Source: an uncultured Paracoccaceae bacterium
Lineage (GTDB): Bacteria > Pseudomonadota > Alphaproteobacteria > Rhodobacterales > Rhodobacteraceae
Assembly: GCA_937916485.1 (NCBI GenBank)
Contig: CALFSV010000360.1
Span: 1-51,561 of the forward strand
Reading direction: 5' to 3'
Length of the DNA: 51,561 bases
Part shown: piece after piece, positions 36,417 to 44,426 of the stretch
Position numbering within the stretch: position 1 is the stretch's first letter
Layout of the letters: each line of letters starts with the position of its first letter
Program-made: the position numbers and the translations under genes
Notes under the pieces: generated by a model
Database searches by the model: none
Told to the model about the DNA's origin: nothing
The model's input: the letters and a program-made list of their open reading frames with translations, nothing else

Positions 36417-36674
36417 TCAGGCCTGAACCTCAAGTGCGAGGGCGTGCAAGCGGCCAATCACCTCTGGGCCCAAAGCTTTGTGAATCGCCCGGTGCCGATC
36501 AATCCGGCTAAGCGGCACGAGGTCTGCCGCTGCAATAACGACCCGCCAATGGCTTTCTCCGGATCCGTCGTCACCGGCGTGTCCGCTGTGTTTGGCACTC
36601 TCATTGATCACTTCGAGCACCGTCGGCTGAAAAGCCCCCTCCAATCGGTCCCGAATCTCCTGCGCAAGTCCCAT
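36417..36674 (-). CDS. bolA: BolA family protein
   Basis: An 85-residue protein with the BolA pattern: an N-terminal helix (IRDRLEGAFQPTVLEVINESAKHSGH), the SHWRVVIAA strand, and RHRAIHKALGPEVIG...HALALEV at the C-terminus; the conserved His residues are present. BolA proteins pair with monothiol glutaredoxins in Fe-S handling or act in stress and morphology control. I start at ATG 36672-36674; an upstream open frame has no family similarity. It diverges from the DnaJ-domain gene with 74 bp between, an arrangement common in Rhodobacteraceae next to cobST. Confidence 0.9.
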   Translation of the reverse strand: MGLAQEIRDRLEGAFQPTVLEVINESAKHSGHAGDDGSGESHWRVVIAAADLVPLSRIDRHRAIHKALGPEVIGRLHALALEVQA

Positions 36675-36748
36675 TATTTTTTCATTACCCCTTCTATCTG
36701 ACGCTGCCCGGCTTAAACTCATGCGTCCGAGTCGGAAAGGTGAGGCAT

Positions 36749-37384
36749 ATGGCAAAGAGCGACCCATTTGGATTTGACATTTCGGTGTCGGCTTCAAAAA
36801 AGAAGAACCCTCGTGGCCGGCGTGGCATGTCCGGGGCCTTTGAGACCTCTACCCGGGAATGCGATCACCCCGGCTGCGCCGAGTCTGGCAAGTACCGGGC
36901 GCCGAAATCCCCGGATATTCTGGACGACTACTTCTGGTTCTGTAAGGATCACGTCCGCGAGTATAACCTGAAGTGGAACTTTTTCGACGGTGCCTCTGAA
37001 CAGGAATACCTAGACCAGGTCGACAAGGACCGGGTGTGGGAGCGGGAAACCAAGCCTTTCAAGAAATCCGACGAACAGCGCGCCTGGGCTCGGCTTGGGG
37101 TTGATGACCCGCATCAAGTGCTGGGCGAGAACGCGACCCGCAATCCCGGCAAATCCGTCACCGGAACCCGCAAGCTCCCCCCGACCGAGCGGCGGGCCGT
37201 CGAGATCCTTGAGGCCAAGGATCATTGGACAAAGCCCGAGATTCGTCGCGCTTACAAGTCACTGATCAAGGTACTGCACCCCGACATGAACGGGGGAGAT
37301 CGGTCACAGGAAGATCAGCTTGCCGAAGTGGTCTGGGCCTGGGACCAGATCAAAACGAGCCGGAACTTCAGGGACGAAGGCTGA
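36749..37384 (+). CDS. DnaJ-domain protein
   Basis: A 211-residue protein. The C-terminal 70 residues form a J-domain (AVEILEAKDHWTKPEIRRAYKSLIKVLHPDMN) with the HPD tripeptide that stimulates DnaK. The N-terminal half has cysteine/histidine residues (CDHPGC, CKDH) that may bind a metal, and an aromatic block (YNLKWNFFDG) shared with alphaproteobacterial J-domain proteins. GGAAAGGTGAGG precedes the ATG at 36749. Its last 17 bp overlap the 3' end of the convergent membrane protein gene. Confidence 0.9.
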   Translation: MAKSDPFGFDISVSASKKKNPRGRRGMSGAFETSTRECDHPGCAESGKYRAPKSPDILDDYFWFCKDHVREYNLKWNFFDGASEQEYLDQVDKDRVWERETKPFKKSDEQRAWARLGVDDPHQVLGENATRNPGKSVTGTRKLPPTERRAVEILEAKDHWTKPEIRRAYKSLIKVLHPDMNGGDRSQEDQLAEVVWAWDQIKTSRNFRDEG

Positions 37385-37895
37385 TCCGCGTCAGCACTCC
37401 GGCAAAGATGTCCGAAATCGGGGTCGGCATAGAGGCCCCGAAGATGCTGTCCCGCTCGGCGTGCCATAGCCTCATCATGAAATGGACGAGGATCAGATTG
37501 GCGAACCAAAGCAGCGCTGTGAAGGGCGATCCGACAAAGACGACGAACATCGCGAACGGCCCGAACATCGTGCCGTAAAGCGGCAGGGCCAGTGTCCCGG
37601 CGATAATTGCTCCAAGAAAACTGGCGCCAAGAATGCCCAGTGCGGGATCACGCAAACCGGGACGACCGAGGCGATCGCGGGTCATCCGCAGGGCCAGCAT
37701 TGCCCCCAGGGCCCCCGATGCCAGGATCCAGATTTCATACAGGCTCAGGCCACGGCGAAAAATCTCTTCTCCGCCGAGGCGAAAGACAACAAGAAGCGCC
37801 ACGACCGCGCCGAACGCACCGGTCGTGATGTAGCTGACTATCATGCGCCGCTCACCTTGGGTAAAGTCAGGACCGAGCAATGTCATCGAGCGCAT
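37368..37895 (-). CDS. multi-pass membrane protein, unknown function
   Basis: A 175-residue protein with four to five predicted transmembrane segments (about residues 20-38, 54-70, 88-108, 110-140). It has an Arg-rich cytoplasmic loop (RMTRDRLGRPG) and a C-terminal soluble tail. AGGAG lies 7 nt upstream of the ATG at 37893-37895. I recognise no family motif. It occupies the space between the DnaJ-like gene and cobS on the opposite strand. A CtrA-type box lies 77 bp upstream of its start, so it may belong to the CtrA regulon. Confidence 0.75.
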   Translation of the reverse strand: MRSMTLLGPDFTQGERRMIVSYITTGAFGAVVALLVVFRLGGEEIFRRGLSLYEIWILASGALGAMLALRMTRDRLGRPGLRDPALGILGASFLGAIIAGTLALPLYGTMFGPFAMFVVFVGSPFTALLWFANLILVHFMMRLWHAERDSIFGASMPTPISDIFAGVLTRISLRP

Positions 37896-38343
37896 AGGGA
37901 ACTCCTGTCATCTTCAATGAGGCCCGTATGCTTGCCCGGTCCGACGACATTATGGCAATCAAGCGTCAAGATTAAGGCAAAATTAACACATTTGGCACCA
38001 ATCCCTGGCCACGATCCTGATTGTTGCCGTCGCATGGACATTCGACCGGACCGGCCATTTGAAACAGGCGACATTAAGGCAAAATCGGGCATTCTCACGA
38101 ATCCTTTGCCCGGTCAGCGAAGGTCTCGTTCTGGTCGCAGGCTCACCTTGCCGGCTCACTCCACCACATCGCGCGCCAGATGACCTTGTCCGATCACTGG
38201 GCGGCACCGGTCAAACCTGGGCTCGGGCCGGGCAAGTCCGGCAAGATGACGCCTGATGCTCTTGCCCTTGAACCCGACCGGCATATGCTCCACTACGGAT
38301 GCGCGGCCCGGAGGGCTGCGGACGCGCGTGAAAGGACAGGGCG
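37896..38343. other. 448-bp gap between divergent membrane protein gene and cobS
   Basis: No coding sequence supported on either strand. It contains an A+T-rich island (about 37945-37995) with a CtrA-type box, and a 13-bp direct repeat ATTAAGGCAAAAT at 37971-37983 and again at 38073-38085. I looked for a cobalamin riboswitch upstream of cobS and saw no B12-box-like sequence. Confidence 0.6.
37972..37987. promoter_or_regulatory. CtrA-type binding site
   Basis: TTAAGGCAAAATTAAC matches the full CtrA consensus TTAA-N7-TTAAC exactly, in a region otherwise poor in TTAA. It is 77 bp upstream of the membrane protein gene start (-) and 357 bp upstream of cobS (+). The second direct-repeat copy at 38073 retains only the left TTAA half. 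Confidence 0.55.
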
Positions 38344-39330
38344 ATGGCCGACGGGAACACCAATATGACAGAAAAACCCACCGAAGAGATCTCGGTCCGG
38401 GACGTGTTCGGCATTGATACCGACATGAAGGTCAAAGGCTTTGCCGACCGGTCTAATCGGGTGCCCGAGATCGATTCCACCTACAAGTTCGACCCTGATA
38501 CCACCCTCGCCATCCTTGCAGGCTTTTCCCACAATCGTCGCGTCATGGTCCAAGGCTATCACGGCACAGGCAAATCGACCCATATCGAACAGGTCGCCGC
38601 GCGACTGAACTGGCCTGCGGTGCGGGTCAACCTGGACAGCCACATCAGCCGGATCGACCTGATCGGCAAGGACGCCATCAAGCTGCGTGACGGCAAGCAG
38701 GTCACCGAATTCCACGAAGGCATCTTGCCCTGGGCCCTGCGCAATCCGGTGGCGATCGTGTTCGACGAATACGATGCCGGCCGCGCCGACGTCATGTTCG
38801 TCATCCAGCGGGTGTTGGAGCATGATGGCAAGCTGACCCTTATGGATCAGAACGAGATCATTACGCCGCACCCCTATTTCCGCCTGTTTGCGACAGCCAA
38901 CACCGTGGGTCTGGGTGACACGACCGGCCTGTACCACGGCACCCAGCAGATCAACCAGGCACAAATGGACCGTTGGTCGCTGGTCGCGACGCTGAATTAC
39001 CTGTCGCATGACGCGGAATCGGCGATCGTCCTGTCCAAGGCTCCGCATTACAACACCGAGAAGGGTCGCAAGCAGATCAGCCAGATGGTGACCGTCGCAG
39101 ACCTGACCCGGACCGCCTTCATGAATGGCGACCTGTCCACTGTGATGAGCCCCCGGACAGTGATCAACTGGGCCCAGAACGCCGAGATCTTCCGCAACGT
39201 GGGCTACGCCTTCCGCCTGTCCTTCCTCAACAAATGCGACGAGCTGGAGCGGCAGACAGTCGCCGAGTTCTACCAGCGCTGCTTTGCCGAGGAACTTCCC
39301 GAAAGTGCGGCAAGCACAGCGATGAAGTGA
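38344..39330 (+). CDS. cobS: cobaltochelatase subunit CobS (AAA+)
   Basis: A 328-residue AAA+ ATPase of the aerobic cobaltochelatase, which with CobT and CobN inserts Co2+ into hydrogenobyrinic acid a,c-diamide. Walker A is GYHGTGKS (71-78), Walker B is IVFDEYDAG, and a sensor-1-type FATANT lies in [11 protein letters not shown]. The start at 38344 has AAGGACAGGG upstream; a later in-frame ATG (residue 8) lacks one. A strong terminator and two palindromic repeats follow the stop. cobT lies 900 bp further on, separated by an opposite-strand gene. Confidence 0.96.
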   Translation: MADGNTNMTEKPTEEISVRDVFGIDTDMKVKGFADRSNRVPEIDSTYKFDPDTTLAILAGFSHNRRVMVQGYHGTGKSTHIEQVAARLNWPAVRVNLDSHISRIDLIGKDAIKLRDGKQVTEFHEGILPWALRNPVAIVFDEYDAGRADVMFVIQRVLEHDGKLTLMDQNEIITPHPYFRLFATANTVGLGDTTGLYHGTQQINQAQMDRWSLVATLNYLSHDAESAIVLSKAPHYNTEKGRKQISQMVTVADLTRTAFMNGDLSTVMSPRTVINWAQNAEIFRNVGYAFRLSFLNKCDELERQTVAEFYQRCFAEELPESAASTAMK

Positions 39331-39337
39331 GCTGCAG

Positions 39338-39363
39338 GTAAGGTGGGTCCAGACCCACCTTAC
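39338..39363. repeat. palindromic element copy 2 (after cobS)
   Basis: Arms GTAAGGTGGGTC and GACCCACCTTAC with a CA centre, starting 8 bp after the cobS stop. Confidence 0.9.
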
Positions 39364-39383
39364 GGAGGCGCTCAAACGAACAG

Positions 39384-39416
39384 GGCCCCGACACACAAGG
39401 TGTCGGGGCCATTCTT
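39384..39416 (+). terminator. terminator downstream of cobS
   Basis: GGCCCCGACAC and GTGTCGGGGCC form a perfect 11-bp stem with a 5-nt loop, followed by ATTCTTG. It lies between two copies of the palindromic element and would separate cobS transcription from the FMN reductase and cobT. Confidence 0.75.
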
Positions 39417-39442
39417 GTAAGGTGGGTCTTGACCCACTTTAC
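39417..39442. repeat. palindromic element copy 3 (after FMN reductase)
   Basis: Arms GTAAGGTGGGTC and GACCCACTTTAC (one mismatch) with a TT centre, one base beyond the stop codon of the minus-strand FMN reductase. It is only 53 bp from copy 2. Confidence 0.88.
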
Positions 39443-39443
39443 C

Positions 39444-40052
39444 TTAGGCTGCCTTGGCAATCTCCTCGTTGCGGGCCGCCATGGTCGCCTTGGCCCACCA
39501 GACGACATCATCAAGCGACGCTTTGGCGGCGGGCAGGATGTGATCCTCGATCGTCTCGATCTCGGCATTGCCCCCCATGGGGTGGACAGCAAAGAAGTCA
39601 GCCATACCAAGATGGACGGCGTTACGGGTGGGCACCATCTGAAGTTCGACAGCGATGGCGCGCAGATGCTCGAGCGCGCGCGTTCCACCGACTGACCCAT
39701 AGGCAATGGCAGACATCGGCTTGCGGTTCCACTCCACATAGGCCTGATCCAGCGCGTTCTTCAGCGCCCCGGTGATTGACCGGTTGTATTCGGCAACGAC
39801 AAAGATGAAACCATCGAACTCGGCCAGTTTGGTCTGCCAGGCCACTGCTGCAGGGTCGGCAGAGGGCATCCAGAGGTTTGACGCCATTTCGTTGAACAAC
39901 GGCAGGTCAAAGTCGCGCAGATCGACCAGTTCGACTTCCATGTCGTCGCGGGCCTGAGCCTGCTTGAGCATCCATTGCGCCGGCTTGTCGGCAAAGCGGG
40001 TTTCGCGGGTCGAGCCGATGATAAGGGCGATCTTGGGCTTGTGCTGTGTCAT
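39444..40052 (-). CDS. NADPH-dependent FMN reductase family protein
   Basis: A 202-residue flavodoxin-fold oxidoreductase. The FMN phosphate loop GSTRETRFADK (about residues 13-23), EYNRSITGALKNALD and the YGSVGGTRALEHLR segment match the NADPH-dependent FMN/azo/chromate reductase family. It is likely cytoplasmic, reducing quinones or flavins. The ATG at 40050-40052 has AGGAAAGGTG upstream. It sits on the opposite strand exactly between cobS and cobT, which are normally neighbours in this family of bacteria. A role in cobalamin synthesis (Co(II) corrinoid reduction) is conceivable but not supported by sequence alone. Confidence 0.9.
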   Translation of the reverse strand: MTQHKPKIALIIGSTRETRFADKPAQWMLKQAQARDDMEVELVDLRDFDLPLFNEMASNLWMPSADPAAVAWQTKLAEFDGFIFVVAEYNRSITGALKNALDQAYVEWNRKPMSAIAYGSVGGTRALEHLRAIAVELQMVPTRNAVHLGMADFFAVHPMGGNAEIETIEDHILPAAKASLDDVVWWAKATMAARNEEIAKAA

Positions 40053-40230
40053 TTCGGAACACCTTTCCTGTGTTGAACTGGTCCAATACCTGTGCCCTTG
40101 GCCCCGTCTCTGCAATGCAGCAAAGCGCAGGTCTACTGTGCGAAAATGAGCAAATGTCGGCTAGGTCAATTCTCGACAGCGGTGTCGCCCGCTCTTGCCC
40201 CCGACCGATCCCGGTGCTTTATCTCGTTTC

Positions 40231-42108
40231 ATGAAAAGCCCCATCGACAACCCCGCAGATCCGTTCAAGAAGGCCCTCGCCGAGGCGACCAAGGTCATGG
40301 CCGACGACCATGAGCTGACAGTCACCTATTCAGTGGACCCGCCCGGCCAGACCGCCGATACGGTCCGCCTGCCCCAGGTCAGCCGCCGGATGACCCGCGA
40401 TGAGGTGCTTCTGGCCCGCGGGACCGCCGACGCCTTTGCCCTGCGCCACCGCTACCACGACCCCAAGGTCGCCGCTCGCTACATGCCCCAGGGCCAGATG
40501 GCTCGCGACCTTTACGACGCGATGGAGACCGCCCGGATCGAGGCGGTCGGTGCCCAGCACATGCCCGGAACGGCCGGGAACATTGACGCCAAGATCGGTA
40601 ACGAGGCCCGCCGCAAGGGCTATGACCAGATCCGCCAGGCCTCCGACGCACCGCTAAGTGTCGCGGCAGGCTACCTTGTCCGCCATCTTGCGACCGGCCG
40701 TGACCTCCCGCCGGGGGCCGACAATGTCATGAACCTCTGGCGCGGCTTTATCGAGGATCACTGCGGCGATCGCCTGGGCGACCTGTCGGAAATCCTATCC
40801 GATCAGAAGGCCTTTGCCCGACTGGCCCGCGATATCATCAAGGACCTGGGCTACGGCGATCAGCTGGGCGATGATCCCGATGATCAGGACCAGGATCAGG
40901 AAGACGAGGCCGAAGACGGCTCGGACGATCAGGAAGAACAGGAGTCGACCGGCGAGGACGAAAGCGAAAGCGAAGAGGCCGAAGCCTCGCCCGAGCAGAC
41001 CCAGGACGATCAGCAGGACCCAAGCCAGGCCCAGGTCTCGATGGACGAGCAGGCCGATGCGGAGAATGCCGAAGAAACCGAGATGCCCGAGGGCGAAGCC
41101 CCGCTCGAGCCACCGGCCCCGCAGCCCATTTCCGCCGCCGATCCGAACTACAAGGTGTTCAAGACCGAGTTTGACGAAGAAATCGGGGCCGAGGAGCTGG
41201 CCGAAGCCGCCGAGCTGGATCGTCTGCGCGCCTATCTGGACCAACAGCTGGAGCCCCTTAAGGGGGCCGTCAGCCGACTAGCAAACAAGCTGCAGCGCCG
41301 CCTTCAGGCCCAGCAGTCCCGTTCGTGGGAGTTCGACCTTGAGGAAGGAACCCTCGACGCAGGCCGCCTCGCCCGTGTGGTGGCAAACCCGACCACCCCC
41401 CTGAGCTTCAAGATCGAGAAGGATACCGAGTTCCGCGATACCTGCGTGACCCTCCTTCTGGACAACTCCGGCTCCATGCGCGGCCGCCCGATCTCGATCG
41501 CGGCGATCTGTGCTGATGTGCTGGCCCGGACTCTGGAGCGCTGTCAGGTCAAGGTTGAGATCCTTGGCTTTACCACCCGCGCCTGGAAGGGTGGCATCAG
41601 CCGCGAGAAATGGCTGGCAGAGGGACGTCCCGCCCAGCCCGGCCGTTTGAACGACCTGCGCCACATCATCTACAAGAGCGCAGATGCCCCCTGGCGCCGC
41701 GCCCGCCCCAACCTGGGCCTGATGATGAAGGAAGGCCTGTTGAAGGAGAACATCGACGGAGAGGCCCTGGAATGGGCCCACCGCCGCATGATGAACCGCC
41801 CAGAGGCCCGCAAGATCCTTATGGTCATCTCCGACGGTGCCCCAGTGGATGATTCCACCCTGAGCGTGAACCCGGCCAACTACCTTGAAAAGCATCTACG
41901 CGATGTCATCGCCATGGTCGAGCGCCGCAAGGCGGTGGAGCTGATTGCCGTGGGCATTGGCCATGACGTGACCCGCTACTACGACCGGGCCGTGACCATC
42001 ACCGATGTCGACCAGCTGGCAGGGGCGATGACCGAACAGTTGGCGGGCCTGTTTGACAGCGACCCGCGTAAACGCGCCCGTGTGCTGGGCATGCGCAAGG
42101 TGTCCTGA
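40231..42108 (+). CDS. cobT: cobaltochelatase subunit CobT
   Basis: A 625-residue partner of CobS. The N-terminal domain (1-210) is followed by a highly acidic Asp/Glu/Gln linker (about 215-300). The C-terminal von Willebrand A domain carries the MIDAS motif [11 protein letters not shown] (about 415-425) and [11 protein letters not shown]. The ATG at 40231 ([12 protein letters not shown]) matches the family N-terminus, although no clear ribosome-binding site is visible; an in-frame start 36 nt earlier is the alternative. It probably has its own promoter because the upstream gene is on the other strand. Confidence 0.95.
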   Translation: MKSPIDNPADPFKKALAEATKVMADDHELTVTYSVDPPGQTADTVRLPQVSRRMTRDEVLLARGTADAFALRHRYHDPKVAARYMPQGQMARDLYDAMETARIEAVGAQHMPGTAGNIDAKIGNEARRKGYDQIRQASDAPLSVAAGYLVRHLATGRDLPPGADNVMNLWRGFIEDHCGDRLGDLSEILSDQKAFARLARDIIKDLGYGDQLGDDPDDQDQDQEDEAEDGSDDQEEQESTGEDESESEEAEASPEQTQDDQQDPSQAQVSMDEQADAENAEETEMPEGEAPLEPPAPQPISAADPNYKVFKTEFDEEIGAEELAEAAELDRLRAYLDQQLEPLKGAVSRLANKLQRRLQAQQSRSWEFDLEEGTLDAGRLARVVANPTTPLSFKIEKDTEFRDTCVTLLLDNSGSMRGRPISIAAICADVLARTLERCQVKVEILGFTTRAWKGGISREKWLAEGRPAQPGRLNDLRHIIYKSADAPWRRARPNLGLMMKEGLLKENIDGEALEWAHRRMMNRPEARKILMVISDGAPVDDSTLSVNPANYLEKHLRDVIAMVERRKAVELIAVGIGHDVTRYYDRAVTITDVDQLAGAMTEQLAGLFDSDPRKRARVLGMRKVS

Positions 42109-42133
42109 GGACACCGCAACTGGTGCGGTCGGA

Positions 42134-42155
42134 GCCTCCGGCGGGGATATTTTTG
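42134..42155. repeat. GCCTCCGGCGGGGATATTT-type intergenic repeat
   Basis: GCCTCCGGCGGGGATATTT followed by TTGATCCGAAGAAG lies in the 72-bp gap between cobT and the pepP-like gene. It resembles the element at 3987-4006 in the opposite orientation. I recall this motif as widespread in Rhodobacteraceae intergenic DNA. Confidence 0.55.
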
Positions 42156-42180
42156 ATCCGAAGAAGCAAGGGACAGTGCG

Positions 42181-43980
42181 ATGTTTCAGACCTTTGATGT
42201 GTCCAGCCGTCCCGAGCAGGGCCCACCGCGCCTGAAGGCTTTGCGCGGTGCCATGGCTGCGGCTGGTGTCGATGCTGTCGTGGTGCCACGCGAGGATGCG
42301 TTTCAAGGCGAATATGTTGCCCCCTGCGATGAACGCCTGGCCTGGCTGACCGGCTTTACCGGGTCGGCGGGGTTTTGTGTGGTGACGCCCGCCAAGGCGG
42401 CAGTCTTTGTGGATGGCCGCTACCGGGTTCAGGTCCGCACCCAGGTGGCGCCCGAGTTTACCCCGGTCAACTGGCCAGAGACCAAGCTGGCCGACTGGCT
42501 GATCGATACCCTGCCTCCCGGAGCGGTCGTGGCCCTGGATCCCTGGCTTCACACCGTCAAGGCTGTGGCGGATCTTGAGGCCAAGCTTGGCCCTGCGAGC
42601 CTTGTCCTGCGACTGGCCCCAAATCTTGTCGACGATTTGTGGGAGGATCGCTCTGCCCCGCCTGCGTCCCCCTTCACCGCCTATCCGCTGGATCTTGCCG
42701 GGGAAGACCACACCAATAAACGCGCGCGCCTGGCCGAGGCGCTGCGCCGCGACGGCCAGACAGCCGCCGTGTTGACCCTGACGGATTCGATTGCCTGGCT
42801 TCTCAATATCCGGGGCACGGATATTGAGCGAAATCCGGTCCCCCAGGCCTTTGCCATCCTTCACGACAGCGGTGCGGTGGACCTGTTTGCCGGCCCCGGC
42901 AAGGCGGACCCTCTGGTGGATCACCTTGGCGCCGATGTCACTGTCCGGCCCTTTGATGATTTTGCCGCAGCCCTGACCGCCCTTGCCGGGGTGGTTCGCA
43001 TCGATCCGGCCTCTGCCCCGCAGGCGGTTAGAATGGCGCTGGACGCAGGCTCGGCCCGGGTGGTGGAGGGTCAGGACCCCTGTGTCATGCCAAAGGCCCG
43101 CAAGAACCCCACCGAGATTGCGGGCAGCCGTGCTGCCCATCTGCGCGACGGGGCGGCGATGGTCCAGTTTTTGGCGTGGCTCGACGCCGAGGCCCCCAAG
43201 GGCGGACTGACCGAGATTGCGGCAGTCCGGGCCCTTGAGGGCTTTCGCAGGGCGACCAACGCCTTGCAGGACATCAGCTTTGAAACCATAAGCGGATCGG
43301 GCCCCAACGCAGCCATCGTCCACTACCGGGTCAGCGAGGAGAGCGACCGGCAGATCAGCCCAGGCGAGTTGTTCCTTGTCGACAGCGGTGGTCAGTACCT
43401 TGACGGCACCACCGATATCACCCGGACGGTCACCGTCGGTCCGCCGCCCGAAGACGCGGCCCTCAGTTACACGGCGGTCTTGCAGGGCATGGTCGCGATC
43501 AGCCGCGCCCGCTTTCCCAAGGGGGTCGCGGGCTGTCACCTCGACAGCCTGGCCCGGTTCCCTCTTTGGACCCTTGGCCGCGATTATGACCATGGGACCG
43601 GACATGGCGTCGGAGCCTATCTGTCGGTCCATGAAGGGCCACAGCGGCTTTCGCGCCTGTCCGATGTCCCCTTGGAAGAGGGCATGATCCTGTCAAACGA
43701 ACCGGGCTATTACCGCGAAGGTGCCTTTGGCATCCGGATTGAGAACCTGTTGGTCGTGATACCGGCCCCGGACCTTGAAACCGCCGACCCGCGCGCGATG
43801 CTGGCCTTTGAGACCCTGACCTGGGTGCCCTTTGACCGCCGCCTGATCCTGACAGACCGGTTGTCGCCGGATGAACGGGACTGGATCAATCGTTATCATG
43901 CCGATACTTTGCAACTGATCGGGCCGCGCGTGGATGATTTCGCCCGAGAGTGGCTATCGGCCGCTTGTGCGCCGCTTTGA
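42181..43980 (+). CDS. Xaa-Pro aminopeptidase (M24B, PepP-like)
   Basis: A 599-residue cytoplasmic metallo-aminopeptidase with two creatinase-like N-terminal domains (opening LKALRGAMAAAGVDAVVVPREDAF; VDGRYRVQV) and a pita-bread catalytic domain. The dinuclear metal ligands are in DSGGQYLDGTTDITRT (two Asp), GTGHGVGAYLSVHEGP (His), and the two Glu of SNEPGYYREGAFGIRIENLL (quoted in part). Length and layout match the long eukaryote-like XPNPEP1 form common in alphaproteobacteria. AAGGGAC precedes the ATG. Confidence 0.94.
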   Translation: MFQTFDVSSRPEQGPPRLKALRGAMAAAGVDAVVVPREDAFQGEYVAPCDERLAWLTGFTGSAGFCVVTPAKAAVFVDGRYRVQVRTQVAPEFTPVNWPETKLADWLIDTLPPGAVVALDPWLHTVKAVADLEAKLGPASLVLRLAPNLVDDLWEDRSAPPASPFTAYPLDLAGEDHTNKRARLAEALRRDGQTAAVLTLTDSIAWLLNIRGTDIERNPVPQAFAILHDSGAVDLFAGPGKADPLVDHLGADVTVRPFDDFAAALTALAGVVRIDPASAPQAVRMALDAGSARVVEGQDPCVMPKARKNPTEIAGSRAAHLRDGAAMVQFLAWLDAEAPKGGLTEIAAVRALEGFRRATNALQDISFETISGSGPNAAIVHYRVSEESDRQISPGELFLVDSGGQYLDGTTDITRTVTVGPPPEDAALSYTAVLQGMVAISRARFPKGVAGCHLDSLARFPLWTLGRDYDHGTGHGVGAYLSVHEGPQRLSRLSDVPLEEGMILSNEPGYYREGAFGIRIENLLVVIPAPDLETADPRAMLAFETLTWVPFDRRLILTDRLSPDERDWINRYHADTLQLIGPRVDDFAREWLSAACAPL

Positions 43981-44046
43981 CATCATAACGTCATGTTCGA
44001 CGCAGAGCCTGTTGGGGCGGCGTCCATGCTTGGGGAGACAGAAGAC

Positions 44047-44388
44047 ATGGCAGACCATATCACCATCCGGCCGATTGCCGGTGAATGGGTTGTGCGCGCC
44101 GGTGGCGCGGTTCTTGGTGAATCGAGCAATGCGCTCGAACTGACCGAGGGGCATTATCCCCCCGTCATCTACTTTCCGCGTGGCGATATCGCGATGGCTT
44201 TTCTGGAGCCTTCGGACACGACCAGCACCTGCCCTTACAAGGGTGCAGCCAGCTATTATTCGATCATCGCCAAGAGCGGGGCGATCAAGGATGCTGCCTG
44301 GTCCTACGAGGCCCCATTTGCCGGCATGGAACAGATCGCGGGCTACCTTGCGTTCTTTTCCAACAAGGTGGCCGTCGAACAGGTCTGA
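44047..44388 (+). CDS. DUF427 family protein
   Basis: A 113-residue single-domain protein with the DUF427 features: VVRAGGAVLGESSNALEL near the start, YFPRGDIAM, and the central CPYKGAASYYSI containing the conserved Cys. This is followed by AAWSYEAPFAGMEQIAGYLAFF. Function is unknown. The ATG at 44047 has GGGGAGACAG upstream; an in-frame ATG 54 nt earlier would add an unconserved leader. It follows the pepP-like gene by 66 bp in the same direction. Confidence 0.9.
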   Translation: MADHITIRPIAGEWVVRAGGAVLGESSNALELTEGHYPPVIYFPRGDIAMAFLEPSDTTSTCPYKGAASYYSIIAKSGAIKDAAWSYEAPFAGMEQIAGYLAFFSNKVAVEQV

Positions 44389-44397
44389 GGGCGGCAA

Positions 44398-44419
44398 GTA
44401 AGGTGGGTCCTGACCCACC
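44398..44419. repeat. palindromic element copy 4 (DUF427 / ClC gap)
   Basis: GTAAGGTGGGTC followed by CT and GACCCACC. The right arm lacks the final TTAC and continues GCCCTTTTC. It lies between two convergent stop codons (10 bp from one, 7 bp from the other). Confidence 0.85.
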
Positions 44420-44426
44420 GCCCTTT

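Noticed and set aside
38211..38343. Possible cobalamin riboswitch upstream of cobS
   Set aside because: I saw no B12-box-like sequence or the expected multi-helix layout in the gap on either strand.
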